Assembly (NCBI GenBank): GCA_012862575.1
Contig: BLSF01000019.1
Coordinates: 62,001 to 126,000, forward strand
Origin: Parietichytrium sp. I65-24A
Lineage: Eukaryota; Sar; Bigyra; Thraustochytrida; Thraustochytriidae
DNA: 64,000 nucleotides
Direction of reading: 5' to 3'
The translations under genes were made by a program, and so were the position numbers. This document shows positions 8,787 through 17,145 of the stretch, in pieces; the first letter of the stretch is position 1; every line of letters begins with the position of its first letter. The notes below the pieces were generated by a model. That model searched no databases, was not told where the DNA came from, and was given only the letters and a program-made list of their open reading frames with translations.

Positions 8787-10370
8787 CTAAAACGCAGCAC
8801 TCGCAGGAGCTGGTGCGTTTCCTTGGCCCTGCATAAACATATTGAACAGCTCCTGATCGGAGAGGCCTTCTACGGACTGACCTGGCGCACCCACACCACC
8901 CAGCGAATTGATGGAACTTAGGAGCTTGAGCAAGTTCGCATCATCAGACAGGTCCGAGCCGTCTTCAAGCCCTAGCAAGCCTAGCAGCGGGTTGCTTCCG
9001 AGTCCAAGGCCGTCCATCTCACCGCCTTCTGAGCTCTCCGTGCCGAGGTTGAAAATTGAAGAACACAAACCGTCAAGCGCAGGAATCTGAGTCAATGCGG
9101 CATCATAAGGCGTCTCCTCCTCGCCATTCGAACCCAGTGCACTACTCTCGCGCAGAACCACAGCAGAAATGTTTTTGAGGCTGACAATCACCTTGGTCAA
9201 AATTAACATCTCCTCCCCTTCGTCTGACCGCTTTAGGTTAGCCTTGCAGTCGTTGAACGCCCTGGAGCCAAGTTCGGTTTGAACGACCCCGAAAAGCTCA
9301 TCAAATGACTCTTGCATGGCAACTGCAAACACTGGACTTTCAATCATATCAAAAGTCTCCTCAAGCATCTCTCTCAGGAGCTGGTTTTGAGTTGTGTCCA
9401 ACTCTCGGTCGGGTCCTAAAATCTCCTCCTCGTTTGGAGGGATCAAACAACGAAGGATCCATTTGCGCGCCTCCGGCGAAAGTAACAGGCCATCAGTTTC
9501 TGGAGATTCAAATTTAGCCTCCACACGTTTGCGGATCGCATCGACCATATCAAGCATCTCAGTCCGAGTAATGGACACGTCAGTTCCCATGAGCCAGCTC
9601 TGCGTGGTCTCGTCGATGCAGTCATGAACATAGGAAACCAGCTCACGCAATCCTTCCCCGCGATTCATCAAGTGGTCGCTTCCGCTGAACAGAAAGCGCT
9701 CGCGCACTTTGCGTGTAATCTTAGCGGGTTCGTACTCGTCGTTTTCAAGATCATTGGCCAGCTCCGTGGCAACCTCTTGCTCAACCTGTGACTTTTCTTC
9801 GCTCTTGGCGCCAATTGCTGCCATCTTGTCCAGAGCATTTTTCGTGAGCGACTTGCGGTGCTCGGCGGACTCTTCAAATGCGTTGCGTCCCAAAACGTGA
9901 AGCTGCACTCGCAATACGGCATTTAGCATTGCCAGGGCATACACGGATGCAATCAGCCTGGTCAAACTCAGCACCTTGAGCTCATTCCACAGTCGCTTCA
10001 GCTCCTCATCCTCCTCGGAGGACAACACCTGCTTTCCCTTCTCCTTGGACCGGATAGCCTTGAGCTTCTCCGTGATCGGCTTGGGATCTGTCAATCTTTT
10101 GAGCATCGTCCGCATCGGAGGAATGAAGGTCAGAATCATCCTCCCGCTCTCTTGTCCAATTCGCTTCAGCTCACTCTGCCTTAGCTGCCCTTCCATCAGC
10201 TTTTCATGCAGGCCTCTCCCAAACTCCTCCACCTGTCTCATACCGTCCTCCAGCATCCGTTTGACATAATAATAGCCGCCCACGCCGCAGGCAGTCACAG
10301 TACCAAGTGCAATAAACTTCTTCTTGTGCCATTTCAAGAAGTCCCACGTGCGCCGCACAAAGTCTGACAT
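8787..10370 (-). CDS. PEX3: peroxin-3 (peroxisomal membrane biogenesis factor)
   Basis: The 527-residue protein begins MSDFVRRTWDFLKWHKKK and then has one hydrophobic helix (about 19-36) with a GGYYYVKR exit. That is the usual PEX3 N-terminus, a basic flank followed by a peroxisomal anchor. The long helical cytosolic part carries the LTRLIASVYALAMLNAVLRV helix typical of the PEX19-binding region. PEX3 docks PEX19 and inserts peroxisomal membrane proteins. The frame stays open 119 codons upstream to an earlier ATG, but that extension looks non-coding and would bury the anchor. The protein is about 150 residues longer than animal or plant PEX3. Part of the excess is a Gly/Leu/Asp-rich tail (about 450-527) ending in an Ala/Pro-rich stretch. 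Confidence 0.88.
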   Translation of the reverse strand: MSDFVRRTWDFLKWHKKKFIALGTVTACGVGGYYYVKRMLEDGMRQVEEFGRGLHEKLMEGQLRQSELKRIGQESGRMILTFIPPMRTMLKRLTDPKPITEKLKAIRSKEKGKQVLSSEEDEELKRLWNELKVLSLTRLIASVYALAMLNAVLRVQLHVLGRNAFEESAEHRKSLTKNALDKMAAIGAKSEEKSQVEQEVATELANDLENDEYEPAKITRKVRERFLFSGSDHLMNRGEGLRELVSYVHDCIDETTQSWLMGTDVSITRTEMLDMVDAIRKRVEAKFESPETDGLLLSPEARKWILRCLIPPNEEEILGPDRELDTTQNQLLREMLEETFDMIESPVFAVAMQESFDELFGVVQTELGSRAFNDCKANLKRSDEGEEMLILTKVIVSLKNISAVVLRESSALGSNGEEETPYDAALTQIPALDGLCSSIFNLGTESSEGGEMDGLGLGSNPLLGLLGLEDGSDLSDDANLLKLLSSINSLGGVGAPGQSVEGLSDQELFNMFMQGQGNAPAPASAAF

Positions 10371-10819
10371 CTTGGGTACCCTCCCTCTCTGGCGAACCGC
10401 CGGCACAAGAGACCCAGTTTCTTCGCGAGGACCAAATTTCCGCCCGAGGACACTTTCTCCTTCTTTCTCCCACTGCTGCAGGGCCGGGAGACCACTCTTG
10501 ACATGCAAGGAGTACTCGTGGATTGCCTTTTCCTTACTTGAGCCATTCCCATTTTCCCATGTACAAGGAGCTGTTCCCCTCCCTGCCCCCAGAGAACCGG
10601 TTCTCGGTCGGGAACCGGGCGGACGGCGGGTTCCCGCAGTTTTGCCTGGTGCAACATCTGACATGGCCGATCGACCGACCCGCTTTGGTCGTGCGAATGT
10701 GAAGCACCCGCCCACACTCCCGTCCACCTATCCACCCATGGGCATTCAAGCGAATTAATAAGCAAAACCTCCACTTCAAAATTCGTTATGTTACGTTACG
10801 TTATTTTTTGGCAGCCATG

Positions 10820-10900
10820 AAGATAGAAGGATAGAAAGATAGAAAGAATAGAGAGATAGAAAGATAGAAAGGATAGAGAGATAGAGTGAAAGATAGATAG
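10820..10900. repeat. purine-rich microsatellite, units GATAGAAA and GATAGA
   Basis: About ten imperfect copies of an AGATAGAAA/GATAGAGA unit. Confidence 0.8.
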
Positions 10901-11051
10901 TTCACGACACGCCACCTTGGGACAGCGCGCTGATCGTGAGTGATAGAGCTTTGGATTTGGTAACGATACATCATGTCCATTTTTGCGTTCATTTCGCCAA
11001 TTGCCAGTGTGCCCACAGTTGCATCACAGTGCCCACAAAAGCAAAAACGTG

Positions 11052-11085
11052 ACTCGACCACTTGACCACTTGACCACTTGACCAG
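11052..11085. repeat. tandem repeat, unit CTTGACCA
   Basis: Four near-identical 8-9 bp copies of (A)CTTGACC about 200 bp upstream of the PRPP synthetase start. Confidence 0.8.
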
Positions 11086-11166
11086 ACACTGTTGTAACAT
11101 GTTGTAACAGGTAGAGCAGTTGAAAGTGTTGAAGCTCGGTAAAGCAATAGTCTATAGAAGGAGCGG

Positions 11167-11182
11167 TACTGACAGTGAGTAC
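11167..11182 (+). promoter_or_regulatory. shared 16-bp promoter motif TACTGACAGTGAGTAC, copy 2
   Basis: Identical to 7245-7260. It lies about 105 bp before the PRPP synthetase ATG and overlaps copy 2 of the 10-bp element. Confidence 0.5.
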
Positions 11183-11188
11183 TGAGTA
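11179..11188 (-). promoter_or_regulatory. TACTCAGTAC element, copy 2 (reverse orientation)
   Basis: GTACTGAGTA on the plus strand is the reverse complement of the element. It lies about 100 bp upstream of the PRPP synthetase ATG. Confidence 0.5.
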
Positions 11189-11284
11189 TTCGGAACAGGA
11201 GGTGGGACGGCCGACGGACGACCTCGGGCAGAGCGCGACGCGAGGAGAGCGAAAGACGGATAGGCTGCCGGGCGTGCGGGGAGA

Positions 11285-12691
11285 ATGTTGCTGCGAAGAG
11301 CGCTGTCTTCTGGCTGGGGCCGATGGACAAGTAGGCCGTGGGCGACAAAGGCGGCCGGAGCGGCAGGGCTGGGGCTCGGTCTGAGTGGGATGGTCGTGGC
11401 GGGACAGCACTGGGACTCGGTCCGTTGGGGCGGCAGCGCGCAGTGCGAAGCCGCAGTCGCAGAAGAAGAGGAGGTGGACGCTGTAAGATACTACATCCCC
11501 CCGGCGGAGGAGTCAAAGATGAAGATCTTCAGCGGAAATGGCAACTGGCATTTGGCCAACGAGATTTCCATGCACCTGGGCACACAGCTTGGAAGAGCTA
11601 CGGTGAAGAGGTTTCCTGATGGCGAGGTTTGTGTAAGTTGGTTTCATTCACTTTCGCTGTCGACGGGCAGCCGTGCACTGACACCGTCTGCGACTCATTA
11701 ACAGGTCAACATCCACGACAACGTGCGCGGCAAAGATGTGTTTGTAATCCAGCCCCTCGGACCCCCAGTGAACGAGAACCTGATGGAGCTCATCCTTATG
11801 GTGACCACCCTGCGCCGCTCCTCCGCAAGACATATCACTGCCGTGATCCCCTACTATGGCTATTGCCGCAGCACCAAGAAGAAGGGCAAAGAAGTTCGCA
11901 CACCTATCGCGGCAGCTGACGTAGCAAAGATGCTCGAAGTTGCGGGCGTCGATCGTGTCATTGCCGTTGACCTCCACCATTCGCAGATCCAGGGGTTCTT
12001 TGGCCCAAACACTCCAGTGGACAACTTGGATGTCTCGAGTCTTGCCATTCCATACTTTGCCACCAAATTTCTCAAACACCCCGTGGTGGTCTCGCCCGAC
12101 GCTAATGGTGCCGCCCGAGCAAAACTGTTTCGGGACAATCTTATTCGCCACAAGATCGACGCGAACTTGGCCGTAATCGTAGATCACAAGGCTCTGCCGC
12201 GAGGCTGGGAGAACAAGAAGACGGCAGCTACAACTTCAGCACCGTCCTCGGAGGAGACTGAAAAAGAAAAAACCCGCGCCAAGCGAGAGGATGTTCGCAA
12301 CGGGGTTCGTGACTGGTCAAAGGAAGACTTGGATGGCATGGAGCTTGTTGGGGATGTAGCTGGTCACGATTGTATCATCTTTGACGACATGGTCGACACC
12401 GCCGGTCGCATTACGCGTGCAGCGAAAAAGCTCCAGTTGGAAGGCGCTCGCCGCGTGTTTGCGTTTGCCACGCACGGATTGTTTCTGGGCAAGGCATACG
12501 AGCGCATTGAAAAGTCTCAAGCTCTTATCGAAGTAGTTTGCGTAAACACAGTGCCGTTGGCTACATCAAAGGATTTTGGCGTGAGCAGCTGGGTGTATTC
12601 AAACAAGGTGCATCAGCTTAGTGTCGCTGCTTTGCTCGCCGAAGCCATCAGGCGAATCCACAAAAAGAAGTCTGTATCGGGGCTTCTTTGA
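11285..12691 (+). CDS. ribose-phosphate pyrophosphokinase homologue, two exons, atypical active site
   Basis: Exons at 11285-11632 and 11705-12691 give 444 residues. PRPP synthetases transfer pyrophosphate from ATP to ribose 5-phosphate for nucleotide, His and Trp synthesis. Fold signatures are KRFPDGEV, PYYGYCRSTKK, the catalytic-His segment VDLHHSQIQGFF (His about 207), SPDANGA, and the PRPP loop DDMVDTAG (about 343-350). A leader of about 75 residues, with basic residues and a hydrophobic stretch, suggests organelle targeting or a membrane anchor. Two changes stand out. After DHK (Lys about 278) the sequence is ALPR where human PRPS1 has ERKK, so the flexible-loop Arg is replaced by Leu. 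The loop ends GRI instead of the usual GTI. About 39 extra residues, charged and low in complexity, follow that Lys. Insertions here are known from PRPP synthetase-associated proteins and yeast Prs1, so this may be a regulatory subunit. Confidence 0.88.
11633..11704 (+). other. spliceosomal intron (72 nt, GT-AG, phase 0)
   Basis: The donor GTAAGT follows codon 116 (Cys of GEVC). The acceptor ATTAACAG precedes GTC AAC ATC. Joining restores the conserved run FPDGEVCVNIHDNVRGKDVF; without splicing the frame ends a few codons before 11704. Confidence 0.9.
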
Positions 12692-12715
12692 ATTCAAAAC
12701 ACAATATTGTCCTTT

Positions 12716-12721
12716 TTTATT
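12716..12721 (-). terminator. candidate poly(A) signal of the minus-strand gene at 12884
   Basis: AATAAA on the minus strand about 160 bp past that gene's stop, close to the end of the convergent PRPP synthetase gene. Confidence 0.35.
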
Positions 12722-12883
12722 TACCTTTTTCATTCCGCCCGTGGCCTTTTAGACACGTGCATGAAAACACAGTCCATGTAACAACATTAAAGGATGGTTT
12801 TTTTCTTTCATCAGTACTTATCTACAGGACACCAGTGACCCATGGCGGCCAGGCCCTCCATGGTGTCAAGGTGGGGAATGCTG

Positions 12884-13303
12884 TCATCGTTTTCCTCGAT
12901 AGACTGGCTTCAACGAGGAGGTGATAATCCTGTACCTCCCATCTTCCCCGTCGTCGTAGTCCCTCGGGAAGGACTGTTTCCCGTTCCAATACTCAACCTG
13001 TCTCACCATTTCCGAGTCACGGCGCGGGAAGCGCTCTTTTTTACAAGTCTTTTTCTCCATTCCGGGTTCCTTGATGCGCGTTCTTGCAAATACATCTTTG
13101 GTACCTTCAGGCAGAGCTTCGGGGTCCGGGTAACAAATCTTGTTTAGCGCATCTGAAGCACGGGCCAGCTTCTCCGTCGTTTGCTTTTCCTCCTCCACGA
13201 GCCCTTCGATAAATTTGACTTGACAGAGCAAGCTTTGCCGCCGGCCACGTTTTTGAGTTTTAGTCTCTGTGCGAGTGTTTCTGGGGTACCAACTTTGCGC
13301 CAT
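12884..13303 (-). CDS. hypothetical basic/acidic protein, N-terminus unresolved
   Basis: The 139-codon frame from its first ATG (MAQSWYPRN) ends in a Lys/Arg tail. It contains a helical, charged segment, KFIEGLVEEEKQTTEKLARA, a Pro/Glu stretch (PDPEALPEGTKD), a Cys-Lys cluster, and a WNGKQSFPRDYDDGEDGRY turn. No family was recognised. Immediately upstream, other minus-strand frames (13260-13442 and 13517-13702) also look coding, with segments such as RLSFACSKQRVLDV and KSTVAHKEVVSLLGALDR. The gene may therefore have two further exons, with this frame as the last one. Exact splice sites could not be fixed. It converges on the PRPP synthetase gene. Confidence 0.5.
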   Translation of the reverse strand: MAQSWYPRNTRTETKTQKRGRRQSLLCQVKFIEGLVEEEKQTTEKLARASDALNKICYPDPEALPEGTKDVFARTRIKEPGMEKKTCKKERFPRRDSEMVRQVEYWNGKQSFPRDYDDGEDGRYRIITSSLKPVYRGKR

Positions 13304-13999
13304 CACGTTCCCCTGGCAGGCCCCACGCAAGTAATTTCTCGCTCCAGTCTACGGTGGCCACCTCGCAACTCACATCAAGAACCCGCTGCTTGGAACAAGC
13401 AAACGAGAGTCTCGGGGGCAGGTCGTGCGCGTTCCGGCACACAATTCACTTTTCCAAGTCAGCTTGAAGAGCAGTAGTATGTCAGTCACTGCAGCTCACG
13501 TATGTTTCCAGCCAAACTAAAAACAATAATGCTGTTCAAACAGGCAGACTCTGTCGAGCGCACCAAGCAAAGAAACGACTTCCTTATGCGCAACTGTGCT
13601 TTTTTGAAGAGCCATTTTCCGTGAGGCAGCGCCAATCCCCATTCTCATCTCCATCTTCATTTTCATCAAGCATTGCATAATTGTAAAAAAAATATTTTTC
13701 ACACATTCAGAACAATTCTTGCGCTTACTAAAACGAACGAACGCATCTATTTAGGAACAAAGAGCTGTTCTTGCAACCCTAACTTGCAGGTCAGGGTGGA
13801 GAAGGAGGGCTGAGCGGAGGAGCAGAGGTGGCAGCGAGCGAGGACACTGGGACGCTTGGGACTCGGATAGGGAGGTGCGCGGGGACAGTTTATTCCGGGG
13901 AAGCTTTGCGTGAAAGCGCGAGCCGCGGCGACGTACAAGTGGGGTATAAATCAGTAGGACGGGTTGTGGGAGCGTGACGAAGTAGCAAATTTGACAACC
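13304..13999. other. divergent interval with possible upstream exons and the NDUFA9 promoter
   Basis: Holds the possible upstream exons described for the minus-strand gene, an AT-rich block near 13675-13700, and a TATAAA 50-55 bp before the NDUFA9 ATG. Confidence 0.4.
13945..13950 (+). promoter_or_regulatory. TATA-like box of NDUFA9
   Basis: TATAAA in a GC-rich context, 50 bp upstream of the ATG at 14000. If used, it implies a 5' UTR of only about 25 nt. Confidence 0.45.
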
Positions 14000-15079
14000 A
14001 TGGTGCGCGCGTTCTCGACAAGTGTGGCGCCAGTGCGCAATATTCTGTTGAAGGCCGGGAAAGGCGGTCCAGGGGGAAGACATAGTCGCGCAGGAAAGAC
14101 CATCTCGGTGTTTGGCTGCACTGGTTTCCTCGGCGCTTATGTGGTGAATGACCTTGGGCGCTCCGGAAATAATATCGTGGCAGCCACACGCGGAGATGAC
14201 ATGTCCTGGAGGCACCTGAAGCAGTGCGCAGACTATGGCAAGCTGGTGCCTGCGTACTTTTCCCTCAGTGATGAGAACTCTGTGCGCGAAGCCATTCGCG
14301 GATCTGATACTGTAATCAATCTTATGGGAAAGCACTACGAGACCAAGCATTACGCGCCAAACATGATCAACTGCTCTTTCCACGACGTCCACGTGAAGGG
14401 CGCGGAGCTCGTTGCACGTATCGCTCGGGAGGAAGATGTTAAGCATCTTGTCCATGTCAGCTGCGGATACGCGTCAAAGACTTCCAAGTCGAAACACTCC
14501 CGTACCAAGGCTGAGGGCGAGGAGGTTGTATCTGCCCAGTTTCCCGGGGCAGTGATCGTGCGCCCAAATGTGATTTACGGAGAGGAGGACAGGTTTTTGA
14601 ATGCTGCAGGTAACTTTGCGCAGATGTTTCCGTATATCCCTATTGTGAGCGGGGGTGCTGCCAAGATCTGGCCAACCTACGTTGGAGATGTCGGTCGCGC
14701 TGTCTCCACTATTGCGCAAAACTACACGACTGCCGGAAGCAAATTTGCTTTGGATGGAAGCCACGAATACACTTACAAAGAGGTCTACGAGTACGTCATG
14801 CAGAAGTGCAACCGCCAGAAGCCATTCATCGATTTCCCACAGAGCGCAGCTGAGAGGATTGGAAGTATCATCAATGTTCTTCCAAACCCATTCTTGAACG
14901 CTGACCAGGTACGCCAGATGGTCGAGGACTGTCCAAAGGGCGATTCCACCATGAAGACATACGAGGATCTTGGGCTGAAGAGCGTCGAGTTCGAAAACAA
15001 GGCTTTCAATTTCGTACACCGCTTCCGGGAGGGTGGCCATTTCGTGTTGCCTACCGCTGACAAGGTGCACCACACTTGA
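14000..15079 (+). CDS. NDUFA9: complex I 39-kDa accessory subunit (atypical SDR)
   Basis: The 359-residue protein starts at an ATG in good context (ACAACCATGG). Residues 1-30 are basic and hydroxylated (MVRAFSTSVAPVRNILLKAG), a mitochondrial presequence. The Rossmann motif follows in ISVFGCTGFLGAYVVNDLG. Other atypical-SDR segments are GSDTVINLMGKHYETKH, HVKGAELVARIAREE, VRPNVIYGEEDRFLN and WPTYVGDVGRAV. This subunit binds NADPH structurally and stabilises the junction of the peripheral and membrane arms of respiratory complex I. Its length matches the family (about 375). The classical YxxxK pair is not in its usual place, as is normal for this non-enzymatic subunit. AATAAA lies 87 bp past the stop. 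Confidence 0.92.
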   Translation: MVRAFSTSVAPVRNILLKAGKGGPGGRHSRAGKTISVFGCTGFLGAYVVNDLGRSGNNIVAATRGDDMSWRHLKQCADYGKLVPAYFSLSDENSVREAIRGSDTVINLMGKHYETKHYAPNMINCSFHDVHVKGAELVARIAREEDVKHLVHVSCGYASKTSKSKHSRTKAEGEEVVSAQFPGAVIVRPNVIYGEEDRFLNAAGNFAQMFPYIPIVSGGAAKIWPTYVGDVGRAVSTIAQNYTTAGSKFALDGSHEYTYKEVYEYVMQKCNRQKPFIDFPQSAAERIGSIINVLPNPFLNADQVRQMVEDCPKGDSTMKTYEDLGLKSVEFENKAFNFVHRFREGGHFVLPTADKVHHT

Positions 15080-15545
15080 ACTGTTAAAAGAAAGTCGTTT
15101 TATACACATCCAGTCATAACATACGGCGGAATCAAGTCATCAGTATAGAAGTGAAAAACACAAAAAATAAAAATCGGTTTTGTTCCTCTGAGATGTCGTG
15201 GGCTAGGAATGCTGGCTGTGAGTGATCACAGTTTTATCTTTTGGTATTTTAATGCGATTGTTTCAAAAGCAGCAAGGGCGCTCGAGTGTCGGTTCAGCTC
15301 GGAAGGAGAAAGAGACACTCACAAACTTGCTTCTCTTCCTTTTACGTTAGTTCGATGCAACCTTCGCAAAGAAAAAATGCATCTCTAGCTAGATAGTTAC
15401 ACAAACAGAGGGGCAGGGGCACAACGGAATACACAGAGACAGGTTGACCGCTCTTTTTCCAATCAGCTCACGCCAATCGAAAAGAGGTGGTCAGGCAGTA
15501 CAAAAGAGCTGGTTTCTTGCTCGAGTCGGATATGAGAGTAGAACC
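15080..15545. other. convergent 3' interval, no gene seen
   Basis: 3' flanks of NDUFA9 and the small membrane protein gene. It contains the NDUFA9 poly(A) signal. Confidence 0.5.
15166..15171 (+). terminator. poly(A) signal AATAAA of NDUFA9
   Basis: 87 bp downstream of the stop codon. Confidence 0.55.
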
Positions 15546-16019
15546 TCACACACTTCCTCTCCGGGAGCCGTTTTTGCGGGCTGTTTTACCAGCTTTAGTA
15601 GCTTTAGTGAGCGAAGAGTGGGCCTTTGTGTGCGGTATTGGCTTGAAAAGAGAGGGGTCCGGGAACGACTCTAAATCCCTATATCCTCCCACCTCATCAA
15701 CAGGGTCCATAGGCTTGAACGGCGAGTACGAGATCAGCGCATTCAAAGACCGCTTCCGCTTCACCTCAAACGGCCGCTTGCTTCCCGTTGAGCACGTCTT
15801 GGACCTGGCCAACTCTTCTGCTTTCATCGCCGCTTCCATGTCGTTCGCAACCCTCTTCGCTACAGCCTCCGCAGCGCGGACGTCACTCAACGGCGGGTCA
15901 CCGCTCTTCTCGCCCCGCTGCTGCTGCAGCAGCATGCACGACCCTGTCGCCACCGCAATCAGCACCACCGCTACGAACGCCATCGACGCCATAAAATACG
16001 GCGACCCCACGTCCACCAT
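15546..16019 (-). CDS. small single-pass membrane protein of unknown function
   Basis: 157 residues from the first ATG (MVDVGSPYFMAS). One hydrophobic helix at about residues 11-32 (ASMAFVAVVLIAVATGSCML) is followed by a Gln/Arg flank, suggesting an N-out or signal-anchor topology. The remaining 120 residues are hydrophilic: an Ala/Glu-rich helix (about 48-75), then a basic segment (KRPFEVKRKRSLN), a Pro/Asp-rich loop and a Lys/Arg/Ser tail. No family was recognised. A mitochondrial or secretory membrane location is possible, but the sequence does not decide it. Confidence 0.6.
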   Translation of the reverse strand: MVDVGSPYFMASMAFVAVVLIAVATGSCMLLQQQRGEKSGDPPLSDVRAAEAVAKRVANDMEAAMKAEELARSKTCSTGSKRPFEVKRKRSLNALISYSPFKPMDPVDEVGGYRDLESFPDPSLFKPIPHTKAHSSLTKATKAGKTARKNGSRRGSV

Positions 16020-16621
16020 CTTGTTCCGCCGACCCAGATGTCCCTTTTCCGCCCTTTGCACCCAAGTGTGCACACCCGCACAGCCACAGCCTAAGCCACA
16101 ACCTAAGCCAGCGCTAGCCAGCGTCCCTTCACCGGCCCTATCGTGCGTGCGCGGGGACGCCGGCGTCGGCTTATTTTATTTCCCCGTGAGTCCCCGGGTG
16201 CACACTTCCTTTGGCCAATAATTCAATCATACAACAGGGTCCTATTCCTATTGTAGATGGTAGTGCTGCCCCTAGCAGCGGACGGAAGAGAAAGGGTGAA
16301 GTGCCGCGCGTTTAGCGGCGATAGAGGTTCAGATATGCGCGACTACGGGCGACTATGCACAAGTGGTCAGGAGTCCACTTTGGCGCGGAGGTTCGTTTTG
16401 CTCGCGAATAAAACCATGTTCGCCATGTTCTTCGATTTGTCTAAATTCTACAAATCGATCTGTATGTCTATCTTGTCTATCTATCTAACAATTCTGACAA
16501 TCGATCCTGTCATGCATCTTCACGTGCTCTCGTCCGCAGAAGACCATGCGCAGAGACAGAGACCCAGCTGGAGTCTGTAAGGCGTGCGCGGACGCCTCGT
16601 TTTGCGCAATCACATCGACTT

Positions 16622-16672
16622 GCACAGTTGCGCACAGCTCTGACACAGTTGTGCACAGTTCAGAACTGTGCA
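16622..16672. repeat. cluster of GCACAGTT half-sites ending in a 21-bp palindrome
   Basis: Repeated CACAG-type half-sites occupy about 50 bp. The last forms the perfect inverted repeat TGCACAGTTC-A-GAACTGTGCA at 16652-16672. Function is unknown; a dimeric factor site or element terminus is possible. Confidence 0.6.
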
Positions 16673-16847
16673 TGTTTTTCGAGGATGGGCGAGAACCTGC
16701 GGCTCATTGTCAATGAAATGAAATTGAAATAATAAAATGGAAATGGTGTGAATGGATGAATGAATGGCTCAGCGAGGTGTCTGGTCCATTCGTCAGACAC
16801 CTAAGACCATGCGATCATGTCAAGAGCAGAAGGGGGCGCCAGTCTGG

Positions 16848-17145
16848 TCAGCTCAGAACTGCAAGAGCACTCTCTGGCAAGATTTTTTCGAGATCTTTCC
16901 GAAAGATTTTGATATCGCGACGCGCAAGTCGGGCGTAACAGCCGTGCCGTTTTCCTTCTGCGAGCACCTCGCACCCACGAAATTCATCACGAACCACAGA
17001 CTCTCTGCATGCGAATGCCGCGCGGGCTTCTTTCTGGATCCCATCCAGGCTGCCTCTCTCCCAGTCTACCAAGGCTTATTCGAGCTCGTCATAGCTCCGA
17101 AACTGACTCTCGCCTTCCGAAGCCAAAGAAAGCTTTGCAGCCAAT
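16848..17145 (-). pseudogene. candidate decayed host coding sequence
   Basis: Read on the minus strand, about 97 codons have a protein-like composition with typical local codon use. The segments are a Ser/Glu-rich SEGESQFRSYDELE, an in-frame TAA, then ALVDWERGSLDGIQKEARAA, FRGCEVLAEGKRHGCYARLA and IFRKDLEKILPESALAV. No ATG opens the stretch and a stop lies upstream. It may be a gene relic or an internal exon of a gene not otherwise visible. No family was recognised; the call rests on composition alone. Confidence 0.25.

Larger units (their letters stand above)
10371..11284. other. divergent promoter region of PEX3 and PRPP synthetase
   Basis: No gene seen. The interval holds the GATAGAAA array, a CTTGACCA tandem repeat and two motifs shared with other promoters (11167-11188). 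An open frame antisense to the PEX3 5' flank has no motif. Confidence 0.5.

Noticed and set aside
8787-10727. Longer PEX3 start 119 codons upstream
   Set aside because: The extension is Gly/Arg/Pro-rich, and MSDFVRRTWDFLKWHKKK followed by the anchor is the typical PEX3 N-terminus.
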